Shown here: positions 36,557-43,274 of the stretch, in pieces
Numbering within the stretch: the stretch's first letter is position 1
Layout: every line of letters starts with the position of its first letter
NCBI GenBank assembly: GCA_008923315.1
Contig: WBSF01000009.1
Coordinates: 372,001-436,000 of the forward strand
DNA: 64,000 nt
Direction of reading: 5' to 3'
From: Betaproteobacteria bacterium SCN1
GTDB taxonomy: Bacteria; Pseudomonadota; Gammaproteobacteria; Burkholderiales; Thiobacillaceae
Translations under genes and position numbers: made by a program
Notes under the pieces: model-generated
Database searches by the model: none
What the model saw: the letters and a program-made list of their open reading frames with translations, nothing else
Told to the model about the DNA's origin: nothing

Positions 36557-36808
36557 TCAGTGCACGTTGCCATCGTGGTCCGCCGCATCGAGCAGGCCTT
36601 GCCATTCCATGCCGAGCCGCTGTGCCGCGTTGCGCAGGATGTCGGCATAGCGGGGATCGTTTGCGACGAAGCGGAAGTGCGCGGCGATGGATTCGGCCAT
36701 GGCGCGGCAGCCGGTGGCGTGCTGACGGCTGAGCATGAACAGCAGAGAGACGATGGCCAGTTCGGGGTGCCGGTCGTATTCGGGCGGCGGCGTGGGCGGC
36801 TGGGACAT
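36557..36808 (-). CDS. Small protein, paralog of the protein at 42594
   Basis: The protein has 83 residues, cytoplasmic, helical by composition, and starts behind GGAGG. It shares a pattern with the 80-residue protein at 42594-42836: a hydrophobic helix, then Arg...ThrGly-x-Arg, Ala-x-x-Ile-x-x-His, AspxxArg, Ala-x-Arg-Leu-x-x-Glu-Trp. Both lie in the heme operon. I do not recognise the family, but finding two copies in one operon argues for a real role in heme or iron handling. Confidence 0.65.
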   Translation of the reverse strand: MSQPPTPPPEYDRHPELAIVSLLFMLSRQHATGCRAMAESIAAHFRFVANDPRYADILRNAAQRLGMEWQGLLDAADHDGNVH

Positions 36809-36826
36809 GTGGCCTCCGGTCAGGCG

Positions 36827-37438
36827 TTAGAGACGTTGCGCGTAATATTCGACGACCTGCTGCACGTCGATGGGGAAGGGCACTTCGTCGGCCATGGGCA
36901 CGCGATTGATCTGCGCGGTGCGCTGCGTTTCATCGAAATGCAGCCACTCGGGCCGAGTGAGCGCCGGCGCCTGCAGGCTCTCGGCCACCATCGGGATGTT
37001 CGCGGCGCGGCCGTGCAGGGCCAGCGTGTCGCCGGGCTTGATGCGGATCGACGGAATGTTCACGCGCACGCCGTTGAGCAGGATGTGGCGATGGCGCACG
37101 AGCTGGCGCGCCGCGACCGCGGTGGGAGCGAAACCGGCACGGAACACGGCGTTGTCGAGCCGGCATTCCAGCAGTTCGAGCAGTTTGTCGCCGGTGGGCA
37201 TCCTCGCGCGTTTGGCTTCGACGAACAGGCGGCGGATCTGCGTTTCGTTGAGGCCGTAGTTGTAGCGCAGCTTCTGTTTTTCCATCAGCTTCACGCCGAA
37301 GTCCGACTTGCGCTTGGTCTTCTGCCCGTGCTGGCCGGGCGGATAGGGTCGATCTTCGATGGATTTCGTGGACAGGCCGGGCAACTGGGTGCCCAGGGCA
37401 CGCATGATCTTGAGGCGGGGGCCGGTATAGCGGGACAT
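36827..37438 (-). CDS. rpsD: Second (alternative) 30S ribosomal protein S4
   Basis: The protein has 203 residues. S4 features are intact: MSRYTGPRLKIMRALG, YPPGQHGQ near residue 32, EKQKLRYNYGLNETQIRRLF near 53, and an S4 RNA-binding domain with LLECRLDNAVFRAGFAPTAVAARQLVRH near 89. By memory the N-terminus resembles cyanobacterial and plastid S4 more than the usual betaproteobacterial S4 (with DSKCK). It lies inside the heme-uptake operon, not in the ribosomal alpha operon. It is presumably a conditionally expressed replacement of S4 or has an extraribosomal role; a canonical copy should exist elsewhere. Confidence 0.9.
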   Translation of the reverse strand: MSRYTGPRLKIMRALGTQLPGLSTKSIEDRPYPPGQHGQKTKRKSDFGVKLMEKQKLRYNYGLNETQIRRLFVEAKRARMPTGDKLLELLECRLDNAVFRAGFAPTAVAARQLVRHRHILLNGVRVNIPSIRIKPGDTLALHGRAANIPMVAESLQAPALTRPEWLHFDETQRTAQINRVPMADEVPFPIDVQQVVEYYAQRL

Positions 37439-37447
37439 GATGATTCC

Positions 37448-37499
37448 AGGGGTCAGGGGTCAGGGGTCAGGGGTCAGGGGTCAGGGGTCAGGGGTCAGG
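37448..37499. repeat. Heptanucleotide tandem repeat between hmuV and rpsD
   Basis: Seven perfect copies of AGGGGTC plus a partial eighth fill the space between the hmuV stop and the S4 start. The hmuV stop codon (37495-37497) lies within the last repeat unit. Unit length 7 is not a multiple of three. No ribosome binding site is formed by the repeat itself; the S4 site is a weak GGAA just after it. Confidence 0.93.
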
Positions 37500-38280
37500 C
37501 GGCGGCGCGGGTGTGGATCCAGAGTTCGCCGTCGGGACCGGTGTGGCAGTCGGCGGCGACACGGTAGGTCGCCATCAACTGTTCGGGGGTGAGCACGTCG
37601 ACGGGGGGGCCGGCCGCGGCGATGCGGCCCCGGTCGAGCAGCACGATGCGGTCCGCGTAGCGCGCGGCGAGATTCAGGTCGTGCAGGACGGCGATCACGG
37701 CAAAGCGGTGGGCGCGGCTGAGTCCGCGCGCCAGCCCCAGAAGGCCGTGCTGATGGGTGATGTCGAGCGCGGCAGTGGGTTCGTCGAGAAAAAGCAGGCG
37801 CGGATCGGTATCGCCCGGCCACACCTGGGCGAGCGCGCGCGCGAACTGCACGCGCGCCTTCTCGCCACCCGAGAGCCGCGGGTAGCTGCGTGCCGCCAGA
37901 TGCGCGGTGTCCGCCGCCGCCATCGCCTCGTCGACGATGTCCCAGTCGCGCGCGGTGGTATGGCGCTCGCAATGCGGATAGCGGCCCATCATCACCACTT
38001 CGCGCGCGCTGAAGGCGAATTCCAGATGTGTGTCCTGGCGCATCACGGCGCGGGTGCGGGCGAGCTCCAGCGGCTGCCAGTGGGCCAGTGGGCGGCCGCA
38101 TAACGCCACTTCGCCGGCTTCCGGCACGAATTCGCCGGCCATCACCTTGAGCAGCGTGGATTTGCCGGCACCGTTGGGGCCCAGGATGGCGAGCGTTTCG
38201 CCCGCGCGCGCAGACAGGCTGACGCCGTCGAGCAGATTGCGTCCGCCGCGCGTGACGCGGAGCTGGCTGGCGTAGATCAT
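37495..38280 (-). CDS. hmuV: Heme ABC transporter ATP-binding protein HmuV
   Basis: The protein has 261 residues. The Walker A is LGPNGAGKST near residue 34, the signature LSGGEKARVQFARAL near 140, Walker B LLFLDEPTAALD, and the H-loop VLHDLN. The order with HmuU and HmuT, and the upstream HmuS gene, identify a heme rather than siderophore or B12 importer. It energises heme transport through HmuU. The start overlaps the end of hmuU (ATGA). The stop lies inside a heptamer tandem repeat. Confidence 0.93.
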   Translation of the reverse strand: MIYASQLRVTRGGRNLLDGVSLSARAGETLAILGPNGAGKSTLLKVMAGEFVPEAGEVALCGRPLAHWQPLELARTRAVMRQDTHLEFAFSAREVVMMGRYPHCERHTTARDWDIVDEAMAAADTAHLAARSYPRLSGGEKARVQFARALAQVWPGDTDPRLLFLDEPTAALDITHQHGLLGLARGLSRAHRFAVIAVLHDLNLAARYADRIVLLDRGRIAAAGPPVDVLTPEQLMATYRVAADCHTGPDGELWIHTRAAA

Positions 38281-39353
38281 GCGCCCCGTCCCCGTTGTGC
38301 GAGCAGCCAGATGAAGAAGGGCGCGCCGAGCGCGGCGGTGAGTACGCCGAGCGGCAATTCGGCGGGCGCGATCAGGACGCGTGCGCCGAGATCGGCCAGC
38401 ACCACGATCAGCGCACCCATCAGCATCGATACCGGCAGCGTGCGGTGATGGTCGGGCCCCAGCAGCATGCGGACCAGATGCGGCACCACCAGGCCGATGA
38501 AGCCGATCATGCCGGTGAAGGCGACGAGCACGCCGACGGCGGCGGCCACGCCGACGAAGCTGCGCCGCTTCACCGCCTGCACGTCCACGCCCAGGTGCGC
38601 GGCTTCGGCTTCGCCGAGCAGCATGGCGTTGAGCGCGCGCGACTGGCGCAGAAACACGGCGGCGGCCAGGCCCACTACGACGAGGCAGACGGCGACGAGC
38701 GTCCAGTTGGCGGCGCCGAGCCCGCCGAGCGTGAAGAAGGTGAGATTGCGCAGTTGTTCGTCGTTGGCGAAATAGCTGAACGCGCCCAGGCCGGCGCCGG
38801 CCAGCGCGTTGATGGCAATGCCGGCGAGCAGCATCGAGGTGACGTCGGACACGCCGTCGCGGGTGCCGAGCCGGTAGACAAAGAGCGCGGCGGCCAGACC
38901 GCCGCCGAACGCGGCCAGCGGCAGCAGCCACAGGCGCAGGGCGGGGAAGATCAGCGGCAGGGCCCATCCGCCAGCGACGATGACGAGGCCCGCGCCGAGC
39001 GCGGCGCCGCCGGATACGCCGACCAGGCCGGGGTCGGCGAGCGGGTTGCGGAACAGGCCCTGCAGAACCGCGCCGCAGATGGCCAGTCCGGCGCCGACGA
39101 GGATGGCGAGGACCACGCGCGGCAGACGCAGGTGGAGGAACAGTGCGGCTTCGCCCGCTGTGTAGCGGTCGCCGACATCCAGTCCCAGTCCACCGGCGAG
39201 AATGGCGAGAATGCGGCCCGGCGGCAGTTCGACCGCGCCGATCCCGGCGGCGGCGAAGAACGACAGCACGAGCAGCGCGACCAGCGTGGACACGATCCAG
39301 ACTGCGCGCGGCGGACGCGGCATCCGCGGGGCCGGCTGCGCGAGCGTGCTCAT
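38277..39353 (-). CDS. hmuU: FecCD-family heme ABC permease HmuU
   Basis: The protein has 358 residues and about ten membrane helices. FecCD/BtuC hallmarks are visible: LPRVVLAILVGAGLAICGAVLQGLFRNPLADPGLVGVSGGAALGA near residue 80, and GFIGLVVPHLVRMLLGPDHH near 290. Start chosen at 39353 (MSTLAQPAP); a longer frame to 39440 would run through the structured gap upstream. It forms the inner-membrane channel for heme with HmuV and the binding protein HmuT. Confidence 0.92.
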   Translation of the reverse strand: MSTLAQPAPRMPRPPRAVWIVSTLVALLVLSFFAAAGIGAVELPPGRILAILAGGLGLDVGDRYTAGEAALFLHLRLPRVVLAILVGAGLAICGAVLQGLFRNPLADPGLVGVSGGAALGAGLVIVAGGWALPLIFPALRLWLLPLAAFGGGLAAALFVYRLGTRDGVSDVTSMLLAGIAINALAGAGLGAFSYFANDEQLRNLTFFTLGGLGAANWTLVAVCLVVVGLAAAVFLRQSRALNAMLLGEAEAAHLGVDVQAVKRRSFVGVAAAVGVLVAFTGMIGFIGLVVPHLVRMLLGPDHHRTLPVSMLMGALIVVLADLGARVLIAPAELPLGVLTAALGAPFFIWLLAQRGRGA

Positions 39354-39370
39354 GTCAGGCCGCGCGCGGG

Positions 39371-39508
39371 GCCGCACGCCAGGGGCACAGAGACGCGCGA
39401 GGACCGGACGACTCGCGATGAGGCTGGCTGGAGCGGCCACGACGAATCCCCGCGTCGTTCCTCAAAATCGTCCGGTAGTTCGGCATCCCTGTGCCGCTGG
39501 CGTGCGGC
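39371..39508. repeat. Nested inverted-repeat element between hmuT and hmuU
   Basis: Outer arms at 39371-39390 and 39489-39508 pair over 20 bp with one mismatch. An inner pair, ACCGGACGA (39403-39411) with TCGTCCGGT (39468-39476), is perfect, and a small hairpin (39439-39444 with 39453-39458) closes the centre. One leader element, GCTGGCTGG, is at 39423-39431. The whole looks like a structured RNA leader or a small non-autonomous palindromic element. Confidence 0.75.
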
Positions 39509-39515
39509 GTGTCGC

Positions 39516-40361
39516 TCATGCCTGACCTCGCGTGCGTTGCGCGAGCCGGGCCACGGCCTGCGGCAGACGCGGCCCGAAACCGAGCAGAAACAGACCGTCG
39601 AATGTGCATACCCTGCGTGCCTTCGCGGCCGGCGTATCCGCCAGTCCGGGACGCGACAGCAGGGCGTCCGGCCCGCCCAGGCCGTCGACCGATTGCTGCG
39701 TGGTGACGACCACCTCGGGCGCGGCGGCAGAGAGCGCTTCGGCGGAAATGGTCTTGTAGCCCTCGAAATCGAGTGCGTTGTCGCAGGCGGCCAGCGCGAG
39801 CATGGCGTCGGCCGCGGTGCCGCGGCCAGCCAGATTCAGCACGGGCCCGCCGTGCGCCATGACGAACACCGCACGCGGCCGTCCCGGCAGACCGGCGATC
39901 TGTGTCGCGGTGCGTTGCCATTCCGTCTCGTACTGACGGATACGGACGGTGGCGCGCTCCGCCTGTCCGAGCGCGGCGCCGATCGCGCGCAGCTTGTCGG
40001 CCGGTGCGGCTGGCGTGTGCGCGGCGGGCAGCGTGATCCAGCGGATGCCCGCCCCCTTGATCTGGGTGACAACGGCGGGCGGGCCGGCATCGTCGGAGGC
40101 CAGGATCAGATCGGGCGCCAGCGAGAGCAGGCCCTCCGCCGACAGCGCGCGCTGATAGCCCACGCGGGGCAGGCGCTGCGCCACCGGAGGATAGAGGCTG
40201 GTGGTGTCCGCGCCGACGATGACTCGCTCCATGCCGAGTGCGTACACGCATTCGGTGATGGCGCCGCCGACGCATACGACGCGCGATTGCGCGGCCCGGA
40301 CCGGGCGTGCCGTTGCGGCGAACGCAGTGGCGCCCAGGGCGAGAAAGTCGCGCCGCTTCAT
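39516..40361 (-). CDS. hmuT: Periplasmic heme-binding protein HmuT
   Basis: The protein has 281 residues. The N-terminus MKRRDFLALGATAFAATA is a twin-arginine-like signal. The mature fold is a class III binding protein: VVCVGGAITECVYALGMERVIVGAD, the YPPVAQRLPRVGYQRALSAEGLLSLAPDLILAS segment with the conserved Tyr expected to coordinate heme, then QTxSVDGLGGPDALLSRPGL near residue 238. It delivers heme to HmuUV. Start and upstream ABM gene overlap (ATGA). Confidence 0.9.
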   Translation of the reverse strand: MKRRDFLALGATAFAATARPVRAAQSRVVCVGGAITECVYALGMERVIVGADTTSLYPPVAQRLPRVGYQRALSAEGLLSLAPDLILASDDAGPPAVVTQIKGAGIRWITLPAAHTPAAPADKLRAIGAALGQAERATVRIRQYETEWQRTATQIAGLPGRPRAVFVMAHGGPVLNLAGRGTAADAMLALAACDNALDFEGYKTISAEALSAAAPEVVVTTQQSVDGLGGPDALLSRPGLADTPAAKARRVCTFDGLFLLGFGPRLPQAVARLAQRTRGQA

Positions 40362-40681
40362 GCGGCGCGTTTCCCGACACGCGGGGCGAACGCCTCTTCG
40401 CCGATGTCGGTCTGGATCGGCGCCGCGAAGGCTTCGCGCTGCAGTCCCATGCCGTTCAGCATCCATACCCCGACCCAGGTGCGGGTGAAACGCTCGAAAC
40501 TGGCTTGACTGTCCCAGGCCAGCAGAAGGGTAAAGGCGTCGCGCCGTTCGCGCGGCAGGCTGAGCTCGCAGGACACGAGGCCGAGCGCCTGATGCAGGGA
40601 ATCGCGCGCGGCGTTCCATGCGTGCTGGAACTGGTCGCGGTAACGCGGCAGAACGTGAAAGTGGTAGGCGATGGCGAGCAT
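40358..40681 (-). CDS. ABM-domain monooxygenase-like protein, possible heme-degrading enzyme
   Basis: The protein has 107 residues with the ferredoxin-like ABM (antibiotic biosynthesis monooxygenase) pattern: AIAYHFHVLPRYRDQFQHAW at the start, LLLAWDSQASFERFTRTWVGVW in the middle. IsdG-type heme-degrading enzymes have this fold, and the gene lies between hmuS and hmuT with 4-bp overlaps, so a heme-linked role is likely. The specific IsdG catalytic triad could not be confirmed by eye, so the activity remains open. Confidence 0.72.
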   Translation of the reverse strand: MLAIAYHFHVLPRYRDQFQHAWNAARDSLHQALGLVSCELSLPRERRDAFTLLLAWDSQASFERFTRTWVGVWMLNGMGLQREAFAAPIQTDIGEEAFAPRVGKRAA

Positions 40682-41742
40682 CAGCGCGTCCCCATGCTTT
40701 CGGCCAGCATGCGCCAGCCGGTGGTTTCTGGAATGCCGGGTTTGCGTTTGCCGAAGAAATAGGCGATGAATTCGCCCTGCGCGTCGAACAGCTCGATGGA
40801 GGTGACGACGCCGTCGGTCGTGGGTTTTTTCACCAGCCAGACCTGGGCGACGAGATCCTCGCGCAGATGCAGATTGAAGCCGGGGTCGAGCACATTGATC
40901 CAGGGACCCATCCGTTCAATGCGCTTCACCGGCCCGGTGTGGATCTGGATGCAGCCGGAATTGCCGACGAAAACCATGATGTCGAGCGCCCCGGCGGCGG
41001 CGGCCTGCAGCACGCGTGCCGGCGTATTGGTGAACAGGGGCTTGGCGAAGGCCTCGCCGGCGAGCCGGAAGGCCTGGGTGCGGCTGACCTGATGTTTCCT
41101 CAGCAGGCCGAAGAACTGGTGGGTGTCGCGCATCGCATGCCAGTCGGCGCGCAGGGCTTCGACGTCGACCGCATCGTCGGACCGCTCGGGCTTGAGGCTT
41201 GCCGGGCGCGGCAGGACGGTTTCGCCGGGAATCTGTACCGGTGCGGCCCAGGCATCGCGCAAGGCCTCGAAAGCGAAGGGGTCGGCGTCGTCGCGCAGGT
41301 AGATCTTGTGGATGGCGTCGCCGCAGGCATCGAAGAACTGGAACGACCGGCGCGTCTCGCTGCCCACTTTTTCCTCGACAGCGTAGGCGAACGTCCATTT
41401 GTCGTAGAAGAGGCGAAGGTCGATGTCTTCGCCCAGCACCAGGCCGACCTGATCGCCGTGGCTGATGTTGGTGTAGTTGCCGTCCTTTTCGTGCACGGCG
41501 GCTTCGTTGCGGGTCAGCGCCATGACGTGACCCAGTTCGCCCATGCGCATCATCAGGTCGCGCAGGTCGCCGCCGAGCCGGACGACGTGGCCGCCCACGC
41601 CGGTGGCGAGCAGCTGCGCCTCGGACACGCCGAGTTTTTGGGCGGCTTCGCGAATCCGCAGGCGTCCCTGCGCGGTCAGCGCGTGCCAGGCCTCGCGCAG
41701 CGCCTGCGGCGAATTCGCGTCGACGCGGACCGGGGTGCTCAT
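40681..41742 (-). CDS. hmuS: HmuS/HemS-family cytoplasmic heme-handling protein
   Basis: The protein has 353 residues with the two-repeat HemS/ChuS architecture. Repeat 1 includes LGVSEAQLLATGVG and GELGHVMALTRNEAAVHEKDGNY; the His in VHEKDG is a known heme-contact region. Repeat 2 includes VFVGNSGCIQIHTGPVKRIERMGPWINVLDPGFNLHLRED with its own His. These proteins accept heme from HmuUV and store, transfer or degrade it. It touches the ABM gene and overlaps an upstream small gene. Confidence 0.93.
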   Translation of the reverse strand: MSTPVRVDANSPQALREAWHALTAQGRLRIREAAQKLGVSEAQLLATGVGGHVVRLGGDLRDLMMRMGELGHVMALTRNEAAVHEKDGNYTNISHGDQVGLVLGEDIDLRLFYDKWTFAYAVEEKVGSETRRSFQFFDACGDAIHKIYLRDDADPFAFEALRDAWAAPVQIPGETVLPRPASLKPERSDDAVDVEALRADWHAMRDTHQFFGLLRKHQVSRTQAFRLAGEAFAKPLFTNTPARVLQAAAAGALDIMVFVGNSGCIQIHTGPVKRIERMGPWINVLDPGFNLHLREDLVAQVWLVKKPTTDGVVTSIELFDAQGEFIAYFFGKRKPGIPETTGWRMLAESMGTR

Positions 41743-42050
41743 GCGGAGACCTCTTCCAGATCGGCGGTGCGGCGTGTCGTCTCGGCCCGGATGTGCCGGC
41801 GGGCGCTACCCCAGTCGGTGATCAGCCTGGGCGCCGGCGGACGGGCGGTGCGCACGGGCGAAGGCTCCGCGCGATCGAGGTCGAGATCGTCGGCAAGATT
41901 GCGACAGGCCTCGCGCTCGGCGGTACTGAGGCTGTCGTGTTCGGCAGCGCGCTGAAGCAGCAGGCGTGCGGTGGCCTTGTTGCGGTTGCAGGGCTGGCGC
42001 AGTACGACCAGTGCGGCGACGAGCAGGGAAGCGACGGGCGAGGTACGCAT
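41739..42050 (-). CDS. Small protein with N-terminal hydrophobic helix
   Basis: The protein has 103 residues. Start at 42050 opens a hydrophobic stretch, SPVASLLVAALVVLR, that could be a membrane anchor, followed by a charged Arg/Ala/Glu-rich segment. No family recognised. It overlaps the hmuS start (ATGA) and follows a peroxiredoxin gene by 10 bp, so it is an integral part of the heme operon. Confidence 0.5.
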   Translation of the reverse strand: MRTSPVASLLVAALVVLRQPCNRNKATARLLLQRAAEHDSLSTAEREACRNLADDLDLDRAEPSPVRTARPPAPRLITDWGSARRHIRAETTRRTADLEEVSA

Positions 42051-42060
42051 GCGGTTCACC

Positions 42061-42582
42061 TCAGGCGGCGGCGACGAAGGCTTCGCCGGGCTGCCATTCG
42101 CAGGCGGTGAGCTCGCCGCTTTGCAGGGCATGCAGCAGGCGCAGGGTTTCGCGCGCCGAGCGGCCCACGCTGAGATCGTTGGCGGCGATGCTCGCCACCC
42201 GGCCTTCGGGATTGACGATGAATGTCGCGCGTACGGCCACGCCGCTGTCGGCGAGCACGCCGAAGCCTTCCGCGAGTGCGCGCGAAACGTCGCCCAGCAT
42301 GGGGAATTTCACCGGACCGAGGCCGTGACGGACCCAGGCGCGGTGCGCGTGCGCAGAATCGACGCTGGCTCCGAGCAGGGTGGCGCCCGAGACATCGAAA
42401 TCGTGGCTGAGGTCGGAGTAGGCGCGGATTTCCGTCGGGCAGACGAAGGTGAAATCGAGCGGCCAGAAAAACAGCACCAGCCACTTGCCGCGGTGATGCG
42501 AAAGCGTCACCGGTTCGATGCGGCCGTCGGGCAGATAGGCTTCGCAGGTGATATCGGGAATGGTGTTGCCAATCGAGATCAT
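42061..42582 (-). CDS. AhpC/TSA-type peroxiredoxin in the heme operon
   Basis: The protein has 173 residues. The peroxidatic Cys is in FFWPLDFTFVCPTEI near residue 47. The C-terminal GELTACEWQPGE holds a second Cys in the place of the resolving residue of 2-Cys peroxiredoxins. It reduces peroxides in the cytoplasm. Its place between hemP and hmuS suggests protection against heme-driven peroxide damage. It is distinct from the Prx6-type gene at 15427. Confidence 0.9.
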   Translation of the reverse strand: MISIGNTIPDITCEAYLPDGRIEPVTLSHHRGKWLVLFFWPLDFTFVCPTEIRAYSDLSHDFDVSGATLLGASVDSAHAHRAWVRHGLGPVKFPMLGDVSRALAEGFGVLADSGVAVRATFIVNPEGRVASIAANDLSVGRSARETLRLLHALQSGELTACEWQPGEAFVAAA

Positions 42583-42593
42583 GACGGGCTCCT

Positions 42594-42836
42594 TCAGTGC
42601 AGGACGGGATGTGTGGAAACGGCGCAACTGTCGGCCGCGACGGCGCGCCACTCGAACGACAGGCGTCGGCAGGCGTCGGCCAGGCGGGGACTGGACGCGC
42701 GGTCGTGCATCCAGGCCAGATGCTGTTCGATCATGCGGGCGAGCTTGCGGCTGCCGGTCTGCTGATAGCGGTGCATCAGCCAGAGCGTGGCGGCGATCAC
42801 GATGTCGCTGGTGTCATGCGGCTGCGGGGCGGACAT
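42594..42836 (-). CDS. Small protein, paralog of the protein at 36557
   Basis: The protein has 80 residues and is preceded by GGAGACTGGC. It shares with the protein at 36557-36808 the order: hydrophobic helix, Tyr/Arg...ThrGlySerArg, Ile-x-x-His, Asp...Arg, Ala-x-Arg-Arg-Leu-x-x-Glu-Trp-Arg. It is the first gene after hemP. The family is not one I recognise, but the duplication within one heme operon is clear. Confidence 0.65.
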   Translation of the reverse strand: MSAPQPHDTSDIVIAATLWLMHRYQQTGSRKLARMIEQHLAWMHDRASSPRLADACRRLSFEWRAVAADSCAVSTHPVLH

Positions 42837-42857
42837 GCCAGTCTCCTTCGGTTGAGG

Positions 42858-42867
42858 GCTGGCTGGC
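42858..42867 (-). repeat. Leader element between hemP and the small paralog gene
   Basis: GCTGGCTGGC lies 22 bp upstream of the start at 42836 in the 97-bp gap after hemP. It is one of the recurrent CTGGCTRGC copies. Confidence 0.5.
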
Positions 42868-42933
42868 GCAGACGCGCGGGCGGGCGGAATGTTCGGATGG
42901 CCTTGCGGCCAGGCGGCGACGCTGCCGAACGGT

Positions 42934-43152
42934 TTACTTGGTGAGGATCAGCTTGCCGTTCTTGGTGATGCGCAGGCGATAGTGTTCGCCGTTGTGGCTG
43001 ATCAGGATTTCCTGAGCGCCCTGGAATAAAAAGTCCGTCGGGATCGGGCCCGACGGAAAATTCCGCGTTCCGGGCTCGACCGGAGAACGGATGGAGGAAG
43101 CGTTGGCGGCATGCATGGCATCGGGGTCCTGTGCGTCGGAATCGGGTGTCAT
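42934..43152 (-). CDS. hemP: Hemin uptake protein HemP
   Basis: The protein has up to 72 residues; ATG 43152 is used, but an internal ATG at 43116 is possible because neither start has a strong ribosome site. The C-terminal half carries the HemP signature: ILISHNGEHYRLRITKNGKLILTK. HemP is a small, usually Fur-controlled protein that stands at the head of heme-uptake operons and in some species activates the heme receptor. It is the first gene behind the promoter and Fur box at 43192-43222. Confidence 0.87.
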   Translation of the reverse strand: MTPDSDAQDPDAMHAANASSIRSPVEPGTRNFPSGPIPTDFLFQGAQEILISHNGEHYRLRITKNGKLILTK

Positions 43153-43191
43153 GGCGGGTTTGTTGTCGGGTTTCGATGAGTTGGTGTGTTA

Positions 43192-43222
43192 AGAATAATA
43201 ACGATTCTCATTTATATGTCAA
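43192..43222 (-). promoter_or_regulatory. hemP promoter with Fur box
   Basis: On the minus strand TTGACA (43217-43222) is 17 bp from ATTATT or 19 bp from TATTCT. The Fur box at 43194-43212 matches AATGATAATCATTATCATT at 15 of 19 positions and covers the spacer and -10. It should place the whole hemP-to-hugZ operon under iron repression. Confidence 0.87.
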
Positions 43223-43274
43223 GCGAAAATGTGCGGATACGGAAAAAATTGCCGGCGGCGGGGTGACCGGAAAA

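Noticed and set aside
37448-37499. Part of a coding sequence with Gly/Arg/Gln repeats
   Set aside because: The plus-strand frame across it is antisense to rpsD and hmuV. The repeat is intergenic apart from the hmuV stop codon.
39371-39508. Cobalamin riboswitch in the FecCD permease leader
   Set aside because: The B12-box and the conserved GCCACTG core were not found, and HmuS next door indicates heme rather than B12 transport.
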